From NCBI GenBank assembly GCA_963761655.1, contig CAVXHI010000001.1, forward strand, positions 310,001-374,000: 64,000 nucleotides of DNA, in the 5' to 3' direction. Under the pieces are notes generated by a model that ran no database searches, was not told where the DNA came from, and saw only the letters and a program-made list of their open reading frames with translations. How positions within the stretch are numbered: position 1 is the first letter of the stretch; every line of letters begins with the position of its first letter. The position numbers were made by a program, and so were the translations under genes. This DNA is from RYN-122 sp963761655. Lineage in GTDB: Bacteria; Actinomycetota; Actinomycetes; Mycobacteriales; SCTD01. Below are positions 1 to 9,263 of this stretch, piece after piece.

Positions 1-1444
1 GCGCTTCCTGCCCGACAAGGCGATCGACCTCGTCGACGAGGCGGCGTCGCGGCTGCGCATGGAGATCGACAGCCGGCCGGTCGAGATCGACGAGCTGCAG
101 CGTGCCGTCGACCGCGCCCGGATGGAGATGCTCGCGCTCGAGCGCGAGACCGACGCCGCCTCGCAGGAGCGCCTCGCGACCCTGCGGCGCGACACCGCCG
201 ACCGCGAGGAGCAGCTGCAGGCGCTGCTCGCCCGGTGGGAGCGCGAGAAGGGCGGCCTGAACCGGGTCGGCGAGCTCAAGCAGCAGCTCGACGAGCTGCA
301 GACCCAGATGGAGCGCGCCCAGCGCGAGGGCGACCTCGAGACGGCGTCCCGGCTGCGCTACGCCGACGTCCCTGCCGTCGAGAAGGAGCTGGCCGGGCTG
401 GCCGGCTCGACCGGGGCCCGGATGGTCGAGGAGCAGGTCGGGGCCGACGACGTCGCCGAGGTCGTCAGCGCCTGGACCGGCATCCCGGCCGGCCGCATGC
501 TCGAGGGCGAGACGAGCAAGCTGCTGCGCATGGAGGCCTCCCTCGGGGAGCGACTCGTCGGGCAGCGGACCGCCGTCGAGGCCGTGTCCGACGCCGTCCG
601 CCGCGCCCGCGCCGGGATCTCCGACCCCGACCGCCCCACCGGCTCGTTCCTGTTCCTCGGGCCGACCGGTGTCGGCAAGACCGAGCTGGCCAAGGCGCTG
701 GCCGCGTTCCTGTTCGACGACGAGCGCGCCATGACCCGCATCGACATGAGCGAGTACGGCGAGAAGCACTCGGTGGCCCGCCTGGTCGGGGCGCCTCCCG
801 GCTACGTCGGCTACGAGAGCGGCGGCCAGCTGACCGAGGCCGTCCGGCGCCGGCCCTACAACGTCGTGCTGCTCGACGAGGTCGAGAAGGCCCACCCCGA
901 CGTGTTCGACGTGCTCCTGCAGGTGCTGGACGACGGCCGCCTCACCGACGGCCAGGGCCGCACGGTCGACTTCCGCAACACGATCCTGGTGCTGACCAGC
1001 AACCTCGGCAGCCAGTACGTCAGCGACCCGCTGCTCGACCCCGAGCAGCGGCGCGACAAGGTCCTGCAGGTCGTGCAGGGGGCGTTCAAGCCCGAGTTCC
1101 TCAACCGGCTCGACGACGTCGTCGTGTTCGACGCCCTGTCCACCGAGGACCTCGCCCGGATCGTCGACCTGCAGGTCACCGCCCTCGCGGAGCGGCTGCG
1201 GGAGCGGCGCCTCACCCTCGAGGTCACCGCTGCCGCCCGCGACTGGCTCACGCTCACCGGCTACGACCCGGCGTACGGCGCGCGGCCGCTGCGGCGCCTG
1301 GTGCAGAAGGCCGTGGGCGACACGCTGGCCCGGTCCCTGCTGTCCGGGGCGGTCCGGGACGGCGACGAGGTCGTGGTGGACGTCAAGGACGACCGGAGCG
1401 GCCTGACGGTGGCGCCGGCGGTGTCGCTCGCGAAGCAGGTCTAG
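1..1444 (+). CDS. clpB: ATP-dependent chaperone ClpB, C-terminal part (5' end outside window)
   Basis: ClpB is a hexameric AAA+ disaggregase that works with DnaK to rescue aggregated proteins in the cytoplasm. The reading frame is open from base 2, so the N domain and most of the first ATPase domain lie upstream. The visible part starts at the end of the first ATPase domain (DKAIDLVDEA). It continues through the charged coiled-coil middle domain and into the second ATPase domain, with Walker A GPTGVGKTEL, Walker B VVLLDEVEKAH, the pore loop GYVGYESGG and the sensor LTSNLGS. The C-terminal D2-small domain (YGARPLRRLVQ) is complete. The middle domain separates it from ClpC and ClpA. Only partial because of the window edge. 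Confidence 0.95.
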   Translation, partial: RFLPDKAIDLVDEAASRLRMEIDSRPVEIDELQRAVDRARMEMLALERETDAASQERLATLRRDTADREEQLQALLARWEREKGGLNRVGELKQQLDELQTQMERAQREGDLETASRLRYADVPAVEKELAGLAGSTGARMVEEQVGADDVAEVVSAWTGIPAGRMLEGETSKLLRMEASLGERLVGQRTAVEAVSDAVRRARAGISDPDRPTGSFLFLGPTGVGKTELAKALAAFLFDDERAMTRIDMSEYGEKHSVARLVGAPPGYVGYESGGQLTEAVRRRPYNVVLLDEVEKAHPDVFDVLLQVLDDGRLTDGQGRTVDFRNTILVLTSNLGSQYVSDPLLDPEQRRDKVLQVVQGAFKPEFLNRLDDVVVFDALSTEDLARIVDLQVTALAERLRERRLTLEVTAAARDWLTLTGYDPAYGARPLRRLVQKAVGDTLARSLLSGAVRDGDEVVVDVKDDRSGLTVAPAVSLAKQV

Positions 1445-1471
1445 CGGCACGCCACGGCCTACGGTGACCGC

Positions 1472-2245
1472 ATGAGCCGCCCCGTCGCCCTCGTCACCGG
1501 CGCGACCGCGGGGATCGGGGCCGAGTTCGCCCGCCAGCTCGCCGCCCGCGGGCACGACCTGGTGCTCGTCGCCCGCGACACCGGGCGCCTCGAGGCGATG
1601 GCGCGGGAGCTGCGGGACGTCCACGTCGAGCTGCTCGCCGCCGACCTCGCCACCGACGACGGCTGCGCCCGCGTCGAGTGGCGGCTCGGTGAGGGCGTCG
1701 ACCTGCTGGTGAACAACGCCGGGCTCGGCAACCCCGGGGCGTTCCACGAGGTCACGCGCGACTCCGAGGAGCACATGCTCCGGGTCAACGTCCGGGCGGT
1801 GCTGCGGCTGACGCACGCCGCCCTGCCGCCGATGGTCGCCCGCGGCAGCGGCCGGGTCCTGAACGTCAGCAGCGTGGCGGGGTTCGCCCCGGGCGCCCGC
1901 GGCGCGACGTACAGCGCCAGCAAGGCCTGGGTGACGAACTTCAGCGAGTCGCTGCACCTGCAGTACGCGCCCCGGGGCGTCACGGTGACGGCGCTCTGCC
2001 CCGGCTTCACGCGCACGGAGTTCCACAGCCGGGCCGAGATGGACGTCAGCGGGGTCCCCGGCGCCCTGTGGCTGTCGGCCCGCCGGGTGGTCCGGGACGC
2101 CCTGGACGACCTCGACGCCGGCAAGCCCCTGTCCGTGCCGGGCCTGCAGTACAAGGCGATCGTCGGGATCAGCCGCGTCATCCCGAGCGGGCTGCGGTCG
2201 GGTGTGCTGAAGCGGATCGGCGGCCGGATGCCAGGGAAGCGGTAG
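1472..2245 (+). CDS. SDR family NAD(P)-dependent oxidoreductase
   Basis: A classical short-chain dehydrogenase of 257 residues. The N-terminal Rossmann motif TGATAGIGAEFA binds NAD(P). NNAG follows in the usual place, and the catalytic Ser (VSSVAGF) and YxxxK (YSASK) are both present, so the enzyme should be active. The substrate cannot be read from the sequence. Long-chain or steroid-type SDRs of the DltE/YqjQ kind have this length and this PGFTRTEF segment. It starts 27 bases after clpB and is 10 bases ahead of the epimerase gene, so it may begin a small operon running through pyrE. Confidence 0.85.
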   Translation: MSRPVALVTGATAGIGAEFARQLAARGHDLVLVARDTGRLEAMARELRDVHVELLAADLATDDGCARVEWRLGEGVDLLVNNAGLGNPGAFHEVTRDSEEHMLRVNVRAVLRLTHAALPPMVARGSGRVLNVSSVAGFAPGARGATYSASKAWVTNFSESLHLQYAPRGVTVTALCPGFTRTEFHSRAEMDVSGVPGALWLSARRVVRDALDDLDAGKPLSVPGLQYKAIVGISRVIPSGLRSGVLKRIGGRMPGKR

Positions 2246-2255
2246 GAGTTCCCGC

Positions 2256-3197
2256 ATGAGGCTGCTGGTGCTGGGCGGGACGCGGTTCGTCGGGCGGGCC
2301 CTCGTCGCCGAGGCACTGTCCAGGAACCACGACGTCGTGGCGCTGAACCGCGGGACGACGCCGCTGCCGGACGGCGCGCGGCTGCTGCAGGCCGACCGCA
2401 CCGACGTCGGGCAGCTGGAGCAGGTGCTGGCGGGGGAGCAGTTCGACGCCGTCGTCGACACCTGGGCCGGTGCGCCGAGCGTCGCCCGGGACGCCGCTCG
2501 CCTGGTGCGGGCCGACCGGAAGGCGTACGTGTCGAGCGTGTCGGTCTACGCGTGGGGCCAGCACGCCGACGAGTGCAGCCCGCTCACGACGGACGCCGAC
2601 GGGTACGCCGCCGACAAGCTCGGCGGCGAGCGAGCCTGGGGCGACGACGCCGTGCACCTGCGGGCGGGGATGGTCCTCGGACCGCACGAGGACGTCGGCC
2701 GGCTGCCGTGGTGGCTGGACCGGTGCAGCCGCGGGGGACGCGTCGTCGCGCCGGGGCGCCCGGACCGGCCCCTGCAGTACGTCGACGCCCGCGACCTCGC
2801 CGCGTTCGGCCTGGACCTCCTCGAGCGCGACGCCCGGGGCCCGGTCGACGTCGTCTCCAGGAGCGGCCACGCCACCACGCGCACCCTGCTCGAGGCCTGC
2901 GTCCAGGTCACGGGCGGCGGGGCGCAGCTGGTCTGGGTCGGCGAGGAGGCGCTGGGGGAGGCGCAGCCGTGGACGCAGCTGCCGTGCTGGGTGCCCGAGG
3001 CCGGCGAGCACGCCGGGTTCATGGAGAGCGACGTCTCCCGGGCCCTCGAGCTCGGGCTGGTGTGCCGCCCGGTGGAGGAGACCGTCGCCGACACCTGGGC
3101 CTGGCTGCAGCGCGAGGGCGTGCCGCCGCAGCGTCCGGACCGGCCCGCGCACGGCCTGCCCGAGGAGCTGGAGCGGGCCCTACTGTCGGGCGCATGA
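2256..3197 (+). CDS. NAD-dependent epimerase/dehydratase family protein
   Basis: A 313-residue extended-SDR protein. The N-terminal GGTRFVGRALV is the nucleotide-binding glycine motif, slightly divergent from GxxGxxG. The segment VSSVSVYAW and a later DKLGGE take the place of the SSxxVY and YxxxK motifs; the catalytic Tyr is not obvious, so activity is uncertain. Proteins like this are widely annotated as sugar-nucleotide epimerase or reductase homologues without known substrate. The stop codon overlaps the pyrE start as ATGA, which implies translational coupling. Confidence 0.8.
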   Translation: MRLLVLGGTRFVGRALVAEALSRNHDVVALNRGTTPLPDGARLLQADRTDVGQLEQVLAGEQFDAVVDTWAGAPSVARDAARLVRADRKAYVSSVSVYAWGQHADECSPLTTDADGYAADKLGGERAWGDDAVHLRAGMVLGPHEDVGRLPWWLDRCSRGGRVVAPGRPDRPLQYVDARDLAAFGLDLLERDARGPVDVVSRSGHATTRTLLEACVQVTGGGAQLVWVGEEALGEAQPWTQLPCWVPEAGEHAGFMESDVSRALELGLVCRPVEETVADTWAWLQREGVPPQRPDRPAHGLPEELERALLSGA

Positions 3198-3736
3198 CCG
3201 ACCGCGAGCAGCTGCTGTCCCTCGTCCGCGACCTCGCGGTCGTCCACGGGAAGGTCACCCTCAGCTCCGGCCGGGAGGCCGACTACTACGTCGACCTGCG
3301 CCGCATCACGCTCCACGGCGTGGCCGCCCCGCTGGTCGGCCGGATCATGCTCGAGCTGACGAAGGATCTCGCGTTCGACGCCGTCGGGGGGCTGACCATG
3401 GGCGCCGACCCGGTGGCCGCCGCGATGCTGCACGCCGCCCACGGCCAGGGCGACCGCCTGGACGCCTTCGTCGTCCGCAAGGCGGCCAAGGCCCACGGGC
3501 TGCAGCGCCGGGTCGAGGGTCCGGACATCGCGGGCCGGCGGGTGCTGGTCGTCGAGGACACCTCCACCACCGGGGGCTCACCGCTCGAGGCGCTCGCCGC
3601 CGTGCGCGAGGCCGGCGCGATCCCGGTCGGCGTCGCGACGATCGCCGACCGCGACACGGGCGCCGGCGCGAAGATCGAGGCCGAGGGCGTGCCCTACCTG
3701 TACGCGTACTCGCTCGACGACCTCGGCCTGCGCTAG
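3194..3736 (+). CDS. pyrE: orotate phosphoribosyltransferase
   Basis: Converts orotate and PRPP to orotidine 5'-monophosphate in pyrimidine synthesis. The protein has 180 residues, the normal size for actinobacterial PyrE. The PRPP-binding motif VLVVEDTSTTGGS is intact (about residues 117-129), and VRKAAKAHG supplies the catalytic lysine region. The N-terminal segment HGKVTLSSGREADYYVD is typical of the family. The start was chosen at the ATG that overlaps the previous stop (ATGA). The nearest pyrimidine gene is this one; no other pyr gene is in the window. Confidence 0.95.
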   Translation: MTDREQLLSLVRDLAVVHGKVTLSSGREADYYVDLRRITLHGVAAPLVGRIMLELTKDLAFDAVGGLTMGADPVAAAMLHAAHGQGDRLDAFVVRKAAKAHGLQRRVEGPDIAGRRVLVVEDTSTTGGSPLEALAAVREAGAIPVGVATIADRDTGAGAKIEAEGVPYLYAYSLDDLGLR

Positions 3737-3739
3737 CCC

Positions 3740-4393
3740 GTGGAGGGGCCGCTGCTGGTCTTCGCCGCAGGCATGGCCGGCGTCGTCGCCCTGGGCGGCT
3801 TCTCGGTCCGGGCGCAGCGCCGCCGCACCGCCCGGCTGCTCGCCTTCGCCGCGCAGCAGGGCTGGACGCTGACCCGCCGCGACGACGTCTGGGCGCGCAC
3901 GCTCGAGGGCGAGCCGTTCGGGCACGGGACGGGTCGGCGCTGCGAGACCGTGCTGACCGGCCGCCACCGTGACCGCGACGTCGTCGCCTTCGACTACAGC
4001 TACCGCACGACGACGACGGACAGCAACGGCCAGGCGCAGCAGCAGGTCCACCGGTACGCCGTCGCGGTGCTGCCCCTGCCCGCGCCGGTGCCCCGGGTCG
4101 AGCTGCGGCCGGCGGGACTGCTGTCGTTCGGGGGCCTGCAGTTCGAGAGCGAGGCGTTCAACGACCGCTACCGGGTCCGTGCCGACGACCCCCGCCTCGC
4201 CTACGACGTCCTGCCCGCGCGCAGCCTGCAGCTGCTCCTGGACCGGCCGGACGTGTCGGTGCGCCTGCTGGGAGGCTGCGCCGTGACCTGGCGCCGCGGA
4301 CAGCTCGACCCGCCCGAGCTGCTCGAGCGGCTGGGCACCGTCTGCGACCTGCTCGACGGCGTCCCCTCCTTCGTGTGGACGGACCGGGCATGA
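3740..4393 (+). CDS. hypothetical membrane-anchored protein beside lemA
   Basis: I do not recognise a named family in this 217-residue protein. A GTG start gives an N-terminal hydrophobic segment (about residues 4-22), then a basic stretch and a cytoplasmic-looking domain. The body holds a DRDVVAFDYSYRT segment, a pattern seen in proteins encoded next to LemA that carry DUF3137-like domains, but the resemblance is too weak to assign one. The stop overlaps the next start as ATGA, so it is translated together with the LemA-like gene and probably works with it at the membrane. Confidence 0.7.
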   Translation: MEGPLLVFAAGMAGVVALGGFSVRAQRRRTARLLAFAAQQGWTLTRRDDVWARTLEGEPFGHGTGRRCETVLTGRHRDRDVVAFDYSYRTTTTDSNGQAQQQVHRYAVAVLPLPAPVPRVELRPAGLLSFGGLQFESEAFNDRYRVRADDPRLAYDVLPARSLQLLLDRPDVSVRLLGGCAVTWRRGQLDPPELLERLGTVCDLLDGVPSFVWTDRA

Positions 4394-4917
4394 CGGTCGC
4401 GCTGCTGCTCCTGCTGGCCGCCCTGGTCGCGGTCTACGCCGTCGTCGCGAGCAACCGGTTCGTGCGCCAGCGGCACCTGGTCGAGGAGTCGGCCCGGCAG
4501 GTCGAGGTCGAGCTCAGGCGCCGGCAGGACCTCGTCCCGGCCCTGGTCGAGACGGTCCGGGCGTACGAGCAGCACGAGAGCGGCCTGCTGCGCGAGCTGG
4601 TCAGCGCCCGGGACGAGGCGGTCGCGGCCAGCGGCCCGGACGTCGGTCCGGCGGAGGAGCGGCTGACCCGGGCCCTGCACGCCCTGCCGCCGCTGCAGAC
4701 CGGGCCGGTGCAGCAGCTGCAGGCGCAGCTGGCCGAGACCGAGGACCGGATCGCCGCGGCCCGGCGCTTCCACACCGCGAACGTCCGGGCGCTCGACGTC
4801 CGGCTCGACACGTTCCCCAGCTCGGCCGTCGCCCGGCTCACCGGCGTGGAGCGGCCGGACACCGACGAGCTCACCGAGCTCGAGCGCGCGTCGCTCGAGC
4901 AGTACCCGGAGGTCTGA
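4390..4917 (+). CDS. LemA family protein
   Basis: LemA-type proteins are membrane-anchored helical bundles of poorly known function. This 175-residue protein shows an N-terminal transmembrane helix (about residues 2-20) and then the family signature: the NRFVRQRHLVEESARQ segment, RRRQDLVPALVETV, YEQHE and, near the end, a shortened FPSS. Actinobacterial forms of this length are common. The start is the ATG in the ATGA overlap with the preceding gene; an upstream in-frame GTG would extend it by five residues but would disturb the coupling. Confidence 0.85.
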   Translation: MTVALLLLLAALVAVYAVVASNRFVRQRHLVEESARQVEVELRRRQDLVPALVETVRAYEQHESGLLRELVSARDEAVAASGPDVGPAEERLTRALHALPPLQTGPVQQLQAQLAETEDRIAAARRFHTANVRALDVRLDTFPSSAVARLTGVERPDTDELTELERASLEQYPEV

Positions 4918-4918
4918 G

Positions 4919-6121
4919 ATGCGTGCCCTGGTGGCCGACCTGTCCGACCTGCGCGCGGTCTCGACCGTCGTCCGGGGCCGCTTCCAGCCTGATGCCGCCT
5001 GGCGCCGGACGGGGGTGCTCCGGATGCGGGACGTCCCGACCCCGCAGGTCCGCCCGGGCTTCGTCCGCGTCCGCCCGACGTCGTCCGGCATCTGCGGCAG
5101 CGACCTCAAGCTGCTGCACGTGACCGGCCTGTCACCGGTGCTGACGGCCTACAGCCCGGCCCGCCGGGCGGTGCTCGGGCACGAGGTCACCGGGGTGGTC
5201 GAGGCCGTGGGGGCGGGGGTGACCCGGGTGCGCGAGGGCGACGCCGTCCTCGTCGAGCCCACCCTGCGCTGCCTGCACAAGGGGCTGCCGGACTGCCGCC
5301 GGTGCGCGGCCGGGGAGGGGCACCTGTGCGAGCGGCTCGACGTCGCGGGCGACCTCTGCGTGGGGCAGGGCGTGGGCTTCAGCGACGTCGTCGGGGGCGG
5401 CTGGAGCGAAGGGCTGCTCGCCCACGAGACGATGCTGCAGAGCGCGGCGGGCCTCGCGCCGGACCGCGCCGTGCTGGCCGAGCCGGCCGCCGTCGCCCTG
5501 CACGCGGTGCTGCGGTGGCAGCGCTCCGGCGACCGGGTCGTCGTCGTCGGGCCGGGGACGATCGGGCTGCTGGTCACGGCGACGCTGCGGGCGCTGCACC
5601 CCGACCTGGACATCACCGTCGTCTGCGCGGGCACCGGTGCGGACCGTGCGCTGGCTGCCGGAGCCGACCGGACGGTGCAGCAGCCGAGCGCCGGCGTCCT
5701 CGAGCAGGTGGCCGCCCAGCTGGGGGCCCGCCTGCTCAGGCCCCGCCTCGGCGCGCTGCCCGTGCTCGACACGGGGGTGGACGCGGTCTTCGACTGCGTG
5801 GCGAACTCCGCCACCATCGACCTCGGGCTGCGACTGCTCCGGGCCCGCGGCAGCTACGTCATGGTCGGGACGGCGGGCAAGGCCGCCGTCGACTGGTCGC
5901 TCGTGTGGTTCCGCGAGCTCACCCTGCTGGGCACCGTGGTCTACGGCGAGCAGGACGGCGTCCGCGACTTCGCCCGAGTCCGCGACCTGCTGGCCGACGA
6001 CGCCTACCGGGTCGACGGCCTCGTGACCCACCGGTTCGGGCTGGGCGACTACGCCGAGGCCCTGACGACGGCGTCCCGCGGACCGGCCGCCGGGGCGGTC
6101 AAGGTGGTCCTTCAGCCCTGA
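4919..6121 (+). CDS. zinc-dependent alcohol dehydrogenase (medium-chain, glucose-dehydrogenase-like)
   Basis: A 400-residue medium-chain dehydrogenase. The catalytic zinc site is visible as GICGSDLK and GHEVTG. The structural zinc lobe has its four cysteines between about residues 117 and 140 (CLHKGLPDCRRC, HLC). The Rossmann motif is VVGPGTIGLL near residue 205. It is longer than most family members, with an N-terminal extension and a large central loop, and resembles polyol or glucose dehydrogenases. The ATG is one base after the LemA stop, so it belongs to the same transcript. Its 3' end overlaps the convergent DedA gene by 10 bases. Confidence 0.85.
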   Translation: MRALVADLSDLRAVSTVVRGRFQPDAAWRRTGVLRMRDVPTPQVRPGFVRVRPTSSGICGSDLKLLHVTGLSPVLTAYSPARRAVLGHEVTGVVEAVGAGVTRVREGDAVLVEPTLRCLHKGLPDCRRCAAGEGHLCERLDVAGDLCVGQGVGFSDVVGGGWSEGLLAHETMLQSAAGLAPDRAVLAEPAAVALHAVLRWQRSGDRVVVVGPGTIGLLVTATLRALHPDLDITVVCAGTGADRALAAGADRTVQQPSAGVLEQVAAQLGARLLRPRLGALPVLDTGVDAVFDCVANSATIDLGLRLLRARGSYVMVGTAGKAAVDWSLVWFRELTLLGTVVYGEQDGVRDFARVRDLLADDAYRVDGLVTHRFGLGDYAEALTTASRGPAAGAVKVVLQP

Positions 6122-6759
6122 CGGGCGGCCTTGCGGGCCTTCAGCAGCTCGAAGGCGATCGGCAGGACGCTGATCCCGATGATGATCAGCGCGAACAGCT
6201 CGAGGTTCTTGCCGATGACCTCGACGTCGCCCAGGAAGTAGCCGAGCAGGGGCACGCCGACGCCCCACAGCACCGCCCCGACGGCGTTCCAGGTGACGAA
6301 GGTGCGGGTCGTCATGTCGGTGGCGCCGGCGATCGGGTTGAGGAAGGTGCGGACGATCGGGATGAAGCGGGCCAGCACGATCGCCTTGGCCTCGCCGTAG
6401 CGCTCGATCACCTCGTCGGCCTGCGTGACGTACTTCTTCTTGAACAGCCGGGAGTCGTCGCGGTCGAACAGGGCGGGGCCGGCCGTGCGGCCGATGAGGA
6501 AGCCGCACTGCGCACCGAGGAAGGCGACCAGCGGGACGAGGACGAGCACCAGGCCGAGCGACGGCTGCACGCCCGGGAGGCCGCCCGCGGCCGCGAACCC
6601 GGCGGCGAACAGCAGGCTGTCGCCCGGGAGGAAGAAGCCGACCAGCAGGCCGGTCTCGGCGAAGATGACCAGCAGCATGCCGGCCAGCCCGAACGTCTCG
6701 ATCAGGTGCTGTCCGTCGAGGATCGCGGGCAGGGCCACCGTCGTCACCTGTGCAGACAC
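6112..6759 (-). CDS. DedA family (VTT-domain) membrane protein
   Basis: DedA proteins are inner-membrane proteins thought to act in phospholipid transport or proton-dependent homeostasis. The 215 residues contain about five hydrophobic segments and the family motifs: ETGLLVGFFLPGDSLLF near residue 35 and ARFIPIVRTFLNPIAGA near residue 130, which carry the conserved acidic and arginine residues. Length is normal. The gene is monocistronic and divergent from the flavoprotein gene, 22 bases away, so both promoters must sit within or overlap the coding ends. Confidence 0.9.
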   Translation of the reverse strand: MSAQVTTVALPAILDGQHLIETFGLAGMLLVIFAETGLLVGFFLPGDSLLFAAGFAAAGGLPGVQPSLGLVLVLVPLVAFLGAQCGFLIGRTAGPALFDRDDSRLFKKKYVTQADEVIERYGEAKAIVLARFIPIVRTFLNPIAGATDMTTRTFVTWNAVGAVLWGVGVPLLGYFLGDVEVIGKNLELFALIIIGISVLPIAFELLKARKAARQG

Positions 6760-6781
6760 CGCCCCAGGCTACGGTCCGCCG

Positions 6782-8152
6782 GTGACTGAGCGGCTGGTCG
6801 TCATCGGCGGTGATGCCGCCGGGATGAGCGCGGCCAGCCAGGCGCGGAAGCGCCGCGGGTCCGACGACCTGTCGATCGTGGCCTTCGAGAAGGGTCGCGC
6901 GACCTCCTACAGCGCCTGCGGGATCCCGTACTGGATCGGCGGTGCCGTCGACAGCGAGCAGGACCTCGTGGCCCGCACGCCGGACCAGCACCGGGCGGCC
7001 GGCATCGACCTCCGCACCTGCACGGAGGTCACCGCCATCGACCTCGCGGCCCGGACCGTCCACTGGCGCGGACCCGACGGCGAGGGCGACGAGCCGTTCG
7101 ACTCCCTCGTCTACGCGACCGGCAGCGTGCCCATGCGCCCACCGGTCCCGGGCATCGACGCCGAGGGCGTCCACGGCGTGCAGACGCTCGACGACGGCGT
7201 CGACCTGCGGGCCGAGCTCGACAGCGGGCGGGTCCGGCGGGTGGTCGTCGTCGGGGGCGGCTACATCGGGCTCGAGATCGCCGAGGCCTGCCAGGTGCGC
7301 GGGTTCGACGTCACCGTCGTCGACCGGTCCGCCACGCCGGTGGGCACGTTCGACCCCGACATCGGGGAGTTCATCGCCGACGCCGTCCGGCGCATGGGCA
7401 TCGCCCTCGTCATGTCCGACGGCGTCGCATCGATCGAGACCGGTCCGGACGGGCGGGTGCGGGCCGTCGTCACGGCGTCCGGGCGGGAGCTGCCGGCCGA
7501 CCTCGTCGTCCTCGGGCTCGGCGTGCGGCCGAACGTGCGCCTGGCGCAGGAGGCCGGGATCCCGCTCGGCGTCAGCGGGGGGATCGCGGTCGACCGCAGG
7601 ATGCGTACCGAGGTGGACGGGGTCTGGGCGGCCGGCGACTGCGTCGAGAGCGTGCACCGGCTGTCGGGCCAGCGGCTCGTCGTCGCCCTGGGCACCCACG
7701 CGAACAAGCAGGGGCGCGTCGCGGGGGTGAACCTCGGCGGCGGCTACGCGACCTTCCCCGGCGTCATCGGCACGGCGATCACCAAGGTGTGCGACCTCGA
7801 GGCGGCCCGCACCGGGCTGTCGAGCGTCGAGGCCGAGGCCGCCGGCTACGACTTCGTGACGGCGAGCGTCGACTCCACGACCAAGGCCGGCTACTTCCCG
7901 GGGGCGAAGCCGATCCGGGTCAAGATGATCGCCGAGCGCCGGAGCGGCCGGCTGCTGGGGGCGCAGGTCGTGGGGCGCGAGGCGGCGGCCAAGCGGATCG
8001 ACGCGCTGGCGATCGCGGTCTGGAACGAGATGAGCGTCGACGAGGTGCTCTCGCTCGACCTGTCCTACGCCCCGCCGTTCTCGCCCGTGTGGGACCCCGT
8101 GCTGATCGCCGCCAGGAAGGCCTTCGAGGCCGTGGAGGCGGACGCTCGCTAG
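6782..8152 (+). CDS. FAD-dependent oxidoreductase, CoA-disulfide-reductase-like
   Basis: A 456-residue class-III-type pyridine nucleotide disulfide oxidoreductase. The N-terminal FAD motif is VVIGGDAAGMSAA. The single redox cysteine is in SYSACGIPYWIGG near residue 43, the pattern of CoA-disulfide reductases, NADH oxidases and related single-cysteine enzymes. The NAD motif VVVGGGYIGLE follows near residue 155, then AAGDCVE, then the dimerisation domain. No rhodanese domain is fused at the C terminus. The GTG at 6782 was chosen because the FAD motif begins four codons later; the open frame further upstream lies antisense inside dedA. In mycothiol-using bacteria the natural substrate is unclear. 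Confidence 0.85.
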   Translation: MTERLVVIGGDAAGMSAASQARKRRGSDDLSIVAFEKGRATSYSACGIPYWIGGAVDSEQDLVARTPDQHRAAGIDLRTCTEVTAIDLAARTVHWRGPDGEGDEPFDSLVYATGSVPMRPPVPGIDAEGVHGVQTLDDGVDLRAELDSGRVRRVVVVGGGYIGLEIAEACQVRGFDVTVVDRSATPVGTFDPDIGEFIADAVRRMGIALVMSDGVASIETGPDGRVRAVVTASGRELPADLVVLGLGVRPNVRLAQEAGIPLGVSGGIAVDRRMRTEVDGVWAAGDCVESVHRLSGQRLVVALGTHANKQGRVAGVNLGGGYATFPGVIGTAITKVCDLEAARTGLSSVEAEAAGYDFVTASVDSTTKAGYFPGAKPIRVKMIAERRSGRLLGAQVVGREAAAKRIDALAIAVWNEMSVDEVLSLDLSYAPPFSPVWDPVLIAARKAFEAVEADAR

Positions 8153-8188
8153 GGTCCGGGCACCGCCCGTACGAGCCAGGAGCCCACC

Positions 8189-9208
8189 GTGCCGATCGCC
8201 ACCCCCGACAGCTACGCCGCGATGCTCGACCGCGCGAAGGAGGGGCGGTTCGCCTACCCGGCGATCAACGTCACGAGCAGCTCGACCCTGGTCGCGGCCC
8301 TGCGCGGGTTCGCCGAGGCCGAGAGCGACGGCATCGTGCAGGTCAGCACCGGCGGTGCGGAGTTCCTGTCCGGCAGCACCGTCAAGGACATGGTCCTCGG
8401 GGCGACCGCGCTGGCCGAGTACGCCCACCACGTCGCCAAGGCCTACGACGTCACGATCGCCCTGCACACCGACCACTGCCCGAAGGACAAGCTCGACGGG
8501 TACATGCGCCCGCTCATCGCGCTCAGCCAGGAGCGCGTCGACGCCGGCCGCGACCCGCTGTTCCAGTCGCACATGTGGGACGGCTCGGCGGTCGAGCTCG
8601 ACGAGAACCTGCAGATCGCCCAGGAGCTGCTCGAGAAGTGCGGCAACGCCAAGATCGTCATGGAGATGGAGATCGGCGTCGTCGGCGGCGAGGAGGACGG
8701 CGTCGAGAACGCCATCAACGAGAAGCTCTACACGACGACCGAGGACGCCCTCAGGACCGCCGAGGCGCTCGGCACCACGAACGGCCGCTACCTGCTGGCC
8801 GCCACGTTCGGGAACGTCCACGGCGTCTACAAGCCGGGCAACGTCAAGCTCAAGCCGACCATCCTCAAGGAGATCCAGGACGCCGTCGGCGCGAAGACCG
8901 GCGTCGACCGGCCCTTCGACCTCGTCTTCCACGGCGGCAGCGGCTCGCTGCTCGAGGAGATCCGCGAGACCCTCGACTACGGCGTCGTGAAGATGAACGT
9001 CGACACCGACACGCAGTACGCCTACTCCCGCCCGGTCGTCGACCACATGTTCAGCAACTACGCCGGCGTGCTCAAGGTCGACGGCGAGGTCGGCAACAAG
9101 AAGCAGTACGACCCGCGTGCGTGGGGCAAGGCCGCCGAGGCCGGGATGGCCGCCCGCGTCGTCCAGGCCTGCGAGGACCTGCGCAGCACCGGCACCCGCC
9201 TGCGGTAG
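8189..9208 (+). CDS. fbaA: class II fructose-bisphosphate aldolase
   Basis: Cleaves fructose 1,6-bisphosphate to glyceraldehyde 3-phosphate and dihydroxyacetone phosphate in glycolysis and runs in reverse in gluconeogenesis. The protein has 339 residues, as in other actinobacteria. Zinc ligands are visible in ALHTDHC (about residue 90), in the EMEIGVVGGEED region and in FHGGSGS (about residue 250). The GTG start follows an AGGAG-like sequence by about 7 bases. In Streptomyces fba lies near a DUF3151 gene and purA, and the same three genes occur here within 7 kb. Confidence 0.95.
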   Translation: MPIATPDSYAAMLDRAKEGRFAYPAINVTSSSTLVAALRGFAEAESDGIVQVSTGGAEFLSGSTVKDMVLGATALAEYAHHVAKAYDVTIALHTDHCPKDKLDGYMRPLIALSQERVDAGRDPLFQSHMWDGSAVELDENLQIAQELLEKCGNAKIVMEMEIGVVGGEEDGVENAINEKLYTTTEDALRTAEALGTTNGRYLLAATFGNVHGVYKPGNVKLKPTILKEIQDAVGAKTGVDRPFDLVFHGGSGSLLEEIRETLDYGVVKMNVDTDTQYAYSRPVVDHMFSNYAGVLKVDGEVGNKKQYDPRAWGKAAEAGMAARVVQACEDLRSTGTRLR

Positions 9209-9263
9209 GCCTCCTGCAGACAGGTCGTGACCTGTCCGTTACTCTCCCTGCGACCACACACCT

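Noticed and set aside
6425..6781. Earlier start for the flavoprotein gene
   Set aside because: The extra 119 codons overlap dedA antisense and precede the FAD motif, which belongs at the N terminus.
5132..9046. Very long minus-strand open frame of 1304 residues
   Set aside because: It lies antisense to the alcohol dehydrogenase, flavoprotein and aldolase genes, which all have clear motifs. High GC makes such antisense frames common, and its composition is Arg/Gly/Val-rich without any domain.
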